A stretch of DNA of 6,976 nt from Lachnoclostridium sp. UBA1781. GTDB lineage: Bacteria > Bacillota > Clostridia > Lachnospirales > Lachnospiraceae. Made by a program: the position numbers and the translations under genes. How positions within the stretch are numbered: the stretch's first letter is position 1; each line of letters starts with the position of its first letter. Shown one piece after another: positions 1 through 4,250 of the stretch. The DNA is taken from positions 624 to 7,599 of the forward strand of contig DCGJ01000145.1 of NCBI GenBank assembly GCA_002315495.1. The letters are read 5' to 3'. The notes beneath the pieces are model-generated. The model was not told the DNA's origin and searched no databases. It saw only the letters and a program-made list of their open reading frames with translations.

Positions 1-611
1 TAATTTCCCTTTAATCGAAGCAGCAGCTCAAACACACGCTCATAGCAATGCGCATTGAAGCCTCCGTTTCTCTCCTCCGTCCAATTGCCAAAGCTCGGCC
101 ACTCATCATTGATAAAGAAGCCACGATACCGAACACTCGGCTCCTTACTGCGAGTCTCGATGGATTCATCCAAAACCACGGTTTCACGAACCTTTACCGG
201 AACGTCAGCCCAGTCGACCCATGGATTTACTCCAAGTTCCTCCGACAGATGGAACAAGCCGTAAATGGTGCCACGCTTGTCGCTTCCGCAGATGACCAGG
301 CAGGTGCCTTCCATGGATGCCCCAAGCTCGGTGGCATCGAGCATTTTGATTTCGTAGACTTCACGAAGTCCGTCCATTCCCTGAAAATGCCCCTTTTCCT
401 GCAGCTTCTTCGCAAGCTCACTCGCCCCCAGTGTCAAAACAACGATGCCGGAGCCGTTAAGTTCCGAAATGTCCTTCGTCTGCGGCGTCTTCTTTGTCAC
501 ACGCCGGATGTCCCGGCTTACCGCCTTTACAATTCTTTGAACACCAAAAAGGGCGGACTTCTCCAAAAAGAAATCCGCCTGTATCGTCTGATTCGCCAAT
601 GTAAAATTCAT
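1..611 (-). CDS. GH115 family xylan alpha-1,2-glucuronidase, N-terminal part (runs off the left edge)
   Basis: Read on the minus strand, an open frame of 203 codons starts at ATG 609-611 and is still open at base 1, so only the N-terminus is present. Family members are usually about 900-1000 residues. Recognition rests on two family-typical blocks: residues 109-138 (GSDKRGTIYGLFHLSEELG, then NPWVDWADVPV) and residues 161-203 (RYRGFFINDEWPSFGNW, then GGFNAHCYERVFELLLRLKGN). GH115 enzymes remove 4-O-methyl-glucuronic acid side chains from glucuronoxylan. No signal peptide is visible, so the product is probably cytoplasmic and would act on imported oligosaccharides. The ribosome binding site AAAGGAGAG (621-629) lies 9 nt before the ATG. 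The gene follows truA by 24 nt and is probably cotranscribed with it. Catalytic residues lie outside the window and cannot be checked. The family call is firm; the substrate is inferred. Confidence 0.88.
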   Translation of the reverse strand, partial: MNFTLANQTIQADFFLEKSALFGVQRIVKAVSRDIRRVTKKTPQTKDISELNGSGIVVLTLGASELAKKLQEKGHFQGMDGLREVYEIKMLDATELGASMEGTCLVICGSDKRGTIYGLFHLSEELGVNPWVDWADVPVKVRETVVLDESIETRSKEPSVRYRGFFINDEWPSFGNWTEERNGGFNAHCYERVFELLLRLKGN

Positions 612-635
612 AGGTTCGTCCTCTCCTTTTCGCGC

Positions 636-1400
636 CTAATATACGACCTTCATTAATGTCAGTCCGTGCGCCGGTACCATAAAGCCTGCTGCCTCACGGT
701 CCTTTGCCTCCAAAATCTGCTGCATCTCCTCCGGCTTTCGATGCCCCTGTCCGACCTCCACCAAAGTTCCGGTCAGGATGCGAACCATGTTCTGAAGGAA
801 GCCGTTTCCCGTAAAGGAAAGCTGAAGCTCCGGAAAATCGCCATCCCCCAATTTGTTCTCCACTACCTGAATCGAGATGTCGGTAATGGTTCGAACGCAG
901 GATTTTTTCATATGTTTGTTGCCGCAAAAGCTTGTAAAATCATGCTCTCCGACAAAATATGCCGCTGCCTTCTTCATTGCCTCGATATCATATTCCTCCG
1001 GATGATACCAGACAAACTGACGCCCAAACACCGGTCGGGAAAAGCCCGTTCCGATGCGGTAGGTGTAGGTCTTTGACTTCGCATTCAGCCGCGCATGGAA
1101 CCGTGCATCCACAATCTTCGCATCCACCACCACGATATCCTTCGGTAGATACTGGTTCATCATTTCCATGATTTTCCCCGGGCCGTAATTGGTGTTCACC
1201 TTAAAGCTTGCACACTGCCCAATCGCATGTACGCCGCCGTCGGTTCTGCCCGAGCCATTCACCTCGATTTCCTGCTCAAACAGCTTCGAAAGCATTCCCT
1301 CGAGCTTCCCCTGAATTGTCTCCTCTGTGTTTCCCTGCTTCTGCCAGCCGTTATAACGACTGCCATCGTACTGCAGTGTAACACATATATTCTTCATCAT
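636..1400 (-). CDS. truA: tRNA pseudouridine(38-40) synthase TruA
   Basis: This 254-aa protein has the usual length for TruA, which isomerises uridines 38-40 in the anticodon arm of tRNAs. The catalytic motif GRTDGGVHA lies at residues 51-59, with the nucleophile Asp54. Most TruA proteins have GRTDAGVHA, so Ala to Gly is a mild variant. Other family blocks are the N-terminal LQYDGSRYNGWQKQ (9-22), FHARLNAKSKTYTYRI (101-116, with the conserved active-site Tyr), GEHDFTSFC (151-159) and GNGFLQNMVRILTGTLVEVGQG (198-219). The first of two adjacent ATG codons is chosen because AGAGGAG (1411-1417) is 10 nt upstream of it. The gene sits 23 nt after a membrane-protein gene and 24 nt before a GH115 gene. 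It is not beside the ribosomal-protein genes that often neighbour the main clostridial truA, so it may be a second paralogue. Confidence 0.95.
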   Translation of the reverse strand: MMKNICVTLQYDGSRYNGWQKQGNTEETIQGKLEGMLSKLFEQEIEVNGSGRTDGGVHAIGQCASFKVNTNYGPGKIMEMMNQYLPKDIVVVDAKIVDARFHARLNAKSKTYTYRIGTGFSRPVFGRQFVWYHPEEYDIEAMKKAAAYFVGEHDFTSFCGNKHMKKSCVRTITDISIQVVENKLGDGDFPELQLSFTGNGFLQNMVRILTGTLVEVGQGHRKPEEMQQILEAKDREAAGFMVPAHGLTLMKVVY

Positions 1401-1423
1401 AATGAAAATGCTCCTCTGTTCAT

Positions 1424-2320
1424 TTACTCCGGACTGCTCTCGGAAATCGGTGCGATTTCGGTCTCCGGTGCGTCCGTGACAATTGATGCATCCGTTGTCA
1501 CAATCGTATCCGGCGCTGAAGTTTCCTGAAAATCGGTCTCCGCCGGGGTATCCGTCTCTGACGGTTCGTCAGTCTCGGCCAGCGGGTCCTTCGTTGTAGG
1601 CGTATCCGTTTCCTCCGGCTCATCTGTTTCTGCCAGCGGATCCTTTGTCGTAGGTGTATCCGTTTCCGTATCCGTATCCGTCTCTGCAGGTTCGTCTGTC
1701 TCGGTCTTCGCATCCGTTACCGGTGCTTCGGTCTTCGCAGGAGCCTCTGTTGGAATTGGAGTCGGCGTAGGAGTTGCCGTAACCTCCTTCGTTGGCTTTG
1801 GTGTTGCCGTTGCTTCCGCAGTCGGTTCCGGTGTCGGAGTATTCGAAATCGTACCCGTCTCGGTCTTCGCATCCGTCTCGGTCTTCTCGTCCGTCTTCGT
1901 CTCCACGTCCTCAGTCACGACCGGAGTCGCTTCCTTGGTTGGTGCCACAATCGCCGTCGGGCTTGGTGTCGGAGTCGGACTGACCGTCCCCTCAATCACG
2001 CCTTTATGCTGATTCTTGATTACAAGCAAAATTACAAAGAAAATGATGACAAAAAGAATCGCATAGGCAACCAGCATCTTCTTTGACAGAAAATCGATGG
2101 CCTGACTGTCGCCGTCTCCCTCATTTTCATCAATCTCCGAATCGTGGTTTGGTTCCTCCTCTGATTCATCATAGATAGCAAAATCAATCGGTTCTCCGCT
2201 TCCGGTCTCTGCTTCCGTCAGCTCCTCGTCAACCTCTTCTACTTCTTCACCTTCCAGCACTCGTTCCACATCTTCCAATTCATCCATCGGATCTTCGTTC
2301 AAAATATCGTCGATATCCAT
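1424..2320 (-). CDS. Single-pass membrane protein with acidic cytoplasmic head and Thr/Pro/Asp/Glu-rich repeat tail
   Basis: This 298-aa protein matches no named family I recognise. Residues 1-78 are strongly acidic (DDILNEDPMDELEDVERVLEG and onward). Residues 79-81 are SKK and residues 82-101 form one hydrophobic membrane segment (MLVAYAILFVIIFFVILLVI). Residues 102-298 are low complexity, rich in Thr, Pro, Glu, Asp, Ala and Lys. The protein has no Cys or Trp, its only Arg is Arg20, and Phe264 is the only aromatic residue after the membrane segment. TPTPTP runs occur near 114-122 and 181-190, and a tandem 18-residue repeat at 221-256. Acidic residues before the membrane segment and basic ones at both sides make topology unclear, but a tail outside the cell spanning the wall is the likely arrangement. 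The start is supported by AAAGGAGAGAG (2326-2336). It is first in a leftward operon with truA and GH115, and divergent from the VTC/CotH genes. It may be a surface scaffold or a phosphorylation substrate; both are inference. Confidence 0.85.
   Translation of the reverse strand: MDIDDILNEDPMDELEDVERVLEGEEVEEVDEELTEAETGSGEPIDFAIYDESEEEPNHDSEIDENEGDGDSQAIDFLSKKMLVAYAILFVIIFFVILLVIKNQHKGVIEGTVSPTPTPSPTAIVAPTKEATPVVTEDVETKTDEKTETDAKTETGTISNTPTPEPTAEATATPKPTKEVTATPTPTPIPTEAPAKTEAPVTDAKTETDEPAETDTDTETDTPTTKDPLAETDEPEETDTPTTKDPLAETDEPSETDTPAETDFQETSAPDTIVTTDASIVTDAPETEIAPISESSPE
1553..1660 (-). repeat. Tandem 18-codon repeat, two copies, inside the Thr/Pro-rich tail
   Basis: Codons 221-238 and 239-256 of the 298-aa protein encode DTPTTKDPLAETDEPEET and DTPTTKDPLAETDEPSET. 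They differ at one residue (Glu236 versus Ser254). At DNA level I count ten further synonymous codon differences, so the duplication is old and the peptide has been kept. Confidence 0.9.
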
Positions 2321-2339
2321 AATTCTCTCTCCTTTTTCT

Positions 2340-2360
2340 TATGGGAAATACTACCCCATA
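2340..2360 (-). promoter_or_regulatory. Leader stem-loop before the 298-aa gene
   Basis: TATGGG (2340-2345) and CCCATA (2355-2360) are a perfect 6-bp inverted repeat with a 9-nt loop. It lies in the 5' leader of the leftward transcript, 3 nt upstream of the extended ribosome binding site region (2326-2336). It could affect mRNA stability or translation; it lacks a U-run, so it is not an obvious terminator. Confidence 0.45.
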
Positions 2361-2369
2361 GTCGGTTTT

Positions 2370-2398
2370 ATATTATCACAACTCCGCCCAAGGTACAA
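2370..2398 (-). promoter_or_regulatory. Sigma-A-type promoter for the leftward operon
   Basis: On the minus strand, -35 TTGTAC (2393-2398) and -10 TAATAT (2370-2375) are separated by exactly 17 nt. A TG one base before the -10 makes it an extended -10. The predicted transcript starts near 2363, giving a leader of about 40 nt before the ATG at 2320. Predicted from sequence only. Confidence 0.6.
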
Positions 2399-2441
2399 GA
2401 AGCAAGCGCTCGAACAGGTTGATTTCCGCTGAAAATGCGGG

Positions 2442-2491
2442 CCTCATTTGCAAAACGCACAGTTTTTCTTCCCGAGAATAGCCAAATGAGG
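2442..2491. promoter_or_regulatory. 9-bp inverted repeat between the divergent promoters
   Basis: CCTCATTTG (2442-2450) and CAAATGAGG (2483-2491) are perfect reverse complements separated by 32 nt. The pair lies between the leftward promoter (2370-2398) and the rightward one (2531-2559), where a shared operator for both operons would be expected. The centres of the arms are 41 nt apart, about four helical turns, so both arms would face the same side of the DNA. Confidence 0.4.
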
Positions 2492-2530
2492 TTGTTTTGT
2501 ATACAGAATGTGCAAATCTCGTGAACACAC

Positions 2531-2559
2531 TTTACACCGATTTTACTTTTTGTTATGAT
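2531..2559 (+). promoter_or_regulatory. Sigma-A-type promoter for the VTC-DUF4956 unit
   Basis: -35 TTTACA (2531-2536), a 17-nt spacer and -10 TATGAT (2554-2559), with an upstream TG at 2551-2552 giving an extended -10. Each -35 and -10 box has one mismatch to consensus. Transcription would start near 2566, leaving a short leader of about 24 nt before the ATG at 2590. Confidence 0.7.
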
Positions 2560-2589
2560 GTGTGAAGCATATTTGAGAGGAGACCACGT

Positions 2590-3321
2590 ATGGCGACGTT
2601 GGGATTTCACAATTCCTATTCCGATTTACCGAAGCGTCACGAGATTAAGATATTTCTCACCTATGAGCAGTATCTCGAGCTTCGTACGAGGGCAATCGGC
2701 GTATTGACTCCCGACCCCCATATGCCGGGCCCGGAGGGATATCTGATTCGCAGTGTGTACATGGATGATGCCATGCGAAGTGCCTACTACGAGAAGGACA
2801 GCGGTGTGCAGCATCGTAACAAATTTCGCATCCGCTCTTACAACAATTCGGATTCCCGTATCATTCTCGAGAATAAAGAAAAGATAGACGATCGAATCTG
2901 CAAGTCCTCCGCCGTCATTGACCGCGCGACCTACGATGCCATCCTGGCAAATGATTTCTCGCCGCTACTGTCTTACGACAACCCGCTCTGCAAAGAGGTA
3001 TATATGCTGAATCAAAGCCGTTTGTTAAAGCCGGCGGTGATTGTGGAGTATCAGCGCGAAGCCTTTGTTCATCCGCTTTCCATGGTGCGTGTCACCTTTG
3101 ACAAGGAGATTGCGGCAGGCATCAATACGTTAGATATGTTCGATCCGAAGCTGGTGACAGCTCCGGTTTTCCCAAACCGTCAGGTAGTACTCGAAGTAAA
3201 GTACGGGGAGCATTTTCCAATGTATCTGAAGCAGATTCTTCAGAACAACGGAACCAAACAGGCCGTATCCAAATTCGTCTACTGCTTAGATAAACTGGCG
3301 CAGGATTATCATATTCTGTAA
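2590..3321 (+). CDS. VTC-domain polyphosphate polymerase protein
   Basis: This 243-aa soluble protein resembles the catalytic domain of eukaryotic Vtc4, a triphosphate-tunnel fold that polymerises ATP gamma-phosphate into polyphosphate. The alternating charged tunnel strands are visible: KRHEIKIFL (15-23), YLIRSVYMDD (51-60), NKFRIRSY (77-84, Arg80 and Arg82), ILENKEK (92-98, Glu94/Lys96/Lys98), VIVEYQREAF (150-159), VRVTFDKEI (166-174), VVLEVKYGEHFP (199-210, Glu202/Lys204) and a C-terminal SKFVYC (227-232). Basic residues would bind phosphate and acidic ones the metal. There is no membrane segment and no SPX domain, unlike yeast Vtc proteins. AGAGGAGA (2576-2583) is 6 nt before the ATG. It is followed 65 nt later by a DUF4956 membrane protein and then a CotH kinase gene. 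The fold is clear; activity as a polymerase rather than another triphosphate enzyme is inferred. Confidence 0.88.
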   Translation: MATLGFHNSYSDLPKRHEIKIFLTYEQYLELRTRAIGVLTPDPHMPGPEGYLIRSVYMDDAMRSAYYEKDSGVQHRNKFRIRSYNNSDSRIILENKEKIDDRICKSSAVIDRATYDAILANDFSPLLSYDNPLCKEVYMLNQSRLLKPAVIVEYQREAFVHPLSMVRVTFDKEIAAGINTLDMFDPKLVTAPVFPNRQVVLEVKYGEHFPMYLKQILQNNGTKQAVSKFVYCLDKLAQDYHIL

Positions 3322-3349
3322 CCGCAAGATAACCGTTACATCCAAAAAC

Positions 3350-3365
3350 ATGTGGACATCCACAT
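3350..3365 (+). promoter_or_regulatory. Short palindrome/hairpin between the VTC and DUF4956 genes
   Basis: ATGTGGACATCCACAT has 7-bp arms (ATGTGGA, TCCACAT) around CA; as RNA it could form a 6-bp stem with an ACAU loop. It sits 7 nt upstream of the DUF4956 ribosome binding site (AAGGAG, 3373-3378). No U-run follows, so it is not a terminator. It may act in mRNA processing or as a protein site. Confidence 0.45.
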
Positions 3366-3386
3366 ATTGATAAAGGAGAATTTCCA

Positions 3387-4046
3387 ATGAATGATTACAT
3401 TAACCAGATTAAGAACCTGATGGGACAGGCGGACTCGTTGAGCTCCAGCTCACCGGCACAGATTATTGCCTGCCTGACCTTCACCGTCGTTTGTGCAGCA
3501 CTGATCTACTGTGTGTACCGCTTCTTCTATCGCGGTGCCTGCTACAGCGAGAATTTTGCCGTACTTCTGGTTATGGTTTCCGTGATTACCGCAATGATTA
3601 TTTTGACCATTAGCAGTAGCGTTGCACTTTCTCTCGGAACCATCGGTGCATTAAGTATCATCCGTTTCCGTTCGGCAATTAAGGACCCGCTGGATGTTGG
3701 TTTCCTGTTCTGGGCTGTCGTTGTTGGTCTTACCACCGGCGCGGGAATGGTTCCGTTCGCATTGGTGGGAAGCATTTTCCTTGCAATTCTTTACATCCTG
3801 ATGACGCTGCTTCGCGGCGCAAAGGGCACCTATCTTCTGGTTGTGCGCTACGAGGATAAGGCAGCCGAGGAAGTAACGAAGGTGCTTGATACCTTAAACT
3901 GCCGTTTAAAGAACAAGAGCCGTTACAAGGATTCCACCGAGCTTACCTTACAGCTCAAGGTAAAGAAGGATACCTCCTTCCAGGATACGCTTGTTGCCAT
4001 CGACGGCGTAAGTAACTGTGTCCTCGTGGAATTCACCGGAGAATAA
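3387..4046 (+). CDS. DUF4956 integral membrane protein
   Basis: This 219-aa protein has hydrophobic segments at about 25-47, 56-78, 104-120 and 121-142. Between the second and third lies the conserved block SLGTIGALSIIRFRSAIKDPLD (82-103), typical of DUF4956 proteins. Residues 148-219 form a soluble, probably cytoplasmic tail with an alternating strand-helix pattern (TYLLVVRYED, then a helix, then LTLQLKVKKD and CVLVEFTGE), which looks like a small ferredoxin/ACT-like fold. The biochemical function of the family is not established to my knowledge, but it is often found beside VTC-domain and CotH genes. Since the VTC protein here has no membrane part, this protein may be its membrane anchor or exit channel for polyphosphate (inference). 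AAGGAG (3373-3378) is 8 nt before the ATG. The unit ends at the terminator just after the stop. Confidence 0.87.
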   Translation: MNDYINQIKNLMGQADSLSSSSPAQIIACLTFTVVCAALIYCVYRFFYRGACYSENFAVLLVMVSVITAMIILTISSSVALSLGTIGALSIIRFRSAIKDPLDVGFLFWAVVVGLTTGAGMVPFALVGSIFLAILYILMTLLRGAKGTYLLVVRYEDKAAEEVTKVLDTLNCRLKNKSRYKDSTELTLQLKVKKDTSFQDTLVAIDGVSNCVLVEFTGE

Positions 4047-4057
4047 GAGAATTCGTC

Positions 4058-4085
4058 AGACCTCCCAAATTGGGAGGTCTTTTTT
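4058..4085 (+). terminator. Rho-independent terminator after DUF4956
   Basis: AGACCTCCC (4058-4066) pairs with GGGAGGTCT (4072-4080) around the loop AAATT, with the T-run TTTTTT at 4080-4085. The stem starts 11 nt after the DUF4956 stop codon, so most transcripts should end here before the CotH gene. Confidence 0.92.
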
Positions 4086-4102
4086 GTCCCCCTTTCCCGA
4101 CC

Positions 4103-4141
4103 ATATGGATTATTTTGTCCATATCTTCGCAGAGTGGACAA
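4103..4141. promoter_or_regulatory. Overlapping inverted repeats upstream of the CotH promoter
   Basis: Two perfect 7-bp inverted repeats share the central TCCA at 4118-4121: ATATGGA (4103-4109) with TCCATAT (4118-4124), and TTGTCCA (4115-4121) with TGGACAA (4135-4141). A further half-like TTATCCA lies at 4144-4150, touching the -35 box. The palindrome CCATATGG occupies 4101-4108. The placement just upstream of the -35 suits an activator or repressor site. Confidence 0.45.
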
Positions 4142-4150
4142 GGTTATCCA

Positions 4151-4179
4151 TTTACTTCCCATCCGTTTCACTGTATAAT
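4151..4179 (+). promoter_or_regulatory. Sigma-A-type promoter for the CotH gene
   Basis: -35 TTTACT (4151-4156), a 17-nt spacer and a perfect -10 TATAAT (4174-4179). Transcription would start near 4186, about 65 nt before the ATG. Together with the terminator at 4058-4085 this makes the CotH gene its own transcription unit. Confidence 0.78.
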
Positions 4180-4183
4180 TGTA

Positions 4184-4222
4184 AAATGCGGTTTTCCGTT
4201 TTTTGGCGATTTTGCCGCATTT
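4184..4222 (+). promoter_or_regulatory. 5' leader stem of the CotH mRNA
   Basis: AAATGCGG (4184-4191) and CCGCATTT (4215-4222) are perfect reverse complements with a 23-nt U-rich loop. The left arm starts at or next to the predicted transcription start, so the transcript would begin with a stem. The ribosome binding site (4240-4245) stays outside it. Possibly a stabilising 5' hairpin; no known riboswitch class is recognised. Confidence 0.45.
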
Positions 4223-4250
4223 CCAATGTTGGGATTTACAGGAGGAAGTT

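Noticed and set aside
48..656. Long plus-strand open frame of 202 codons
   Set aside because: It is antisense to the GH115 gene, whose minus-strand translation carries recognisable family blocks and a good ribosome binding site; the plus frame has no family features.
1651..1685. GTATCC/GTTTCC hexamer runs that could suggest a microsatellite or phase-variable tract
   Set aside because: The units are in frame multiples of six bases and encode Thr-Asp/Thr-Glu, so slippage would not shift the frame; this is part of the low-complexity tail.
2368..2610. Minus-strand open frame of 80 codons in the divergent control region
   Set aside because: It overlaps both promoters and the VTC start, has no ribosome binding site and its product shows no protein-like pattern.
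4203..4250. In-frame TTG start that would extend the CotH protein by 16 residues
   Set aside because: No ribosome binding site precedes it, it lies inside the leader stem, and the ATG at 4251 has AGGAGG 5 nt upstream followed by a proper Lys-rich signal anchor.
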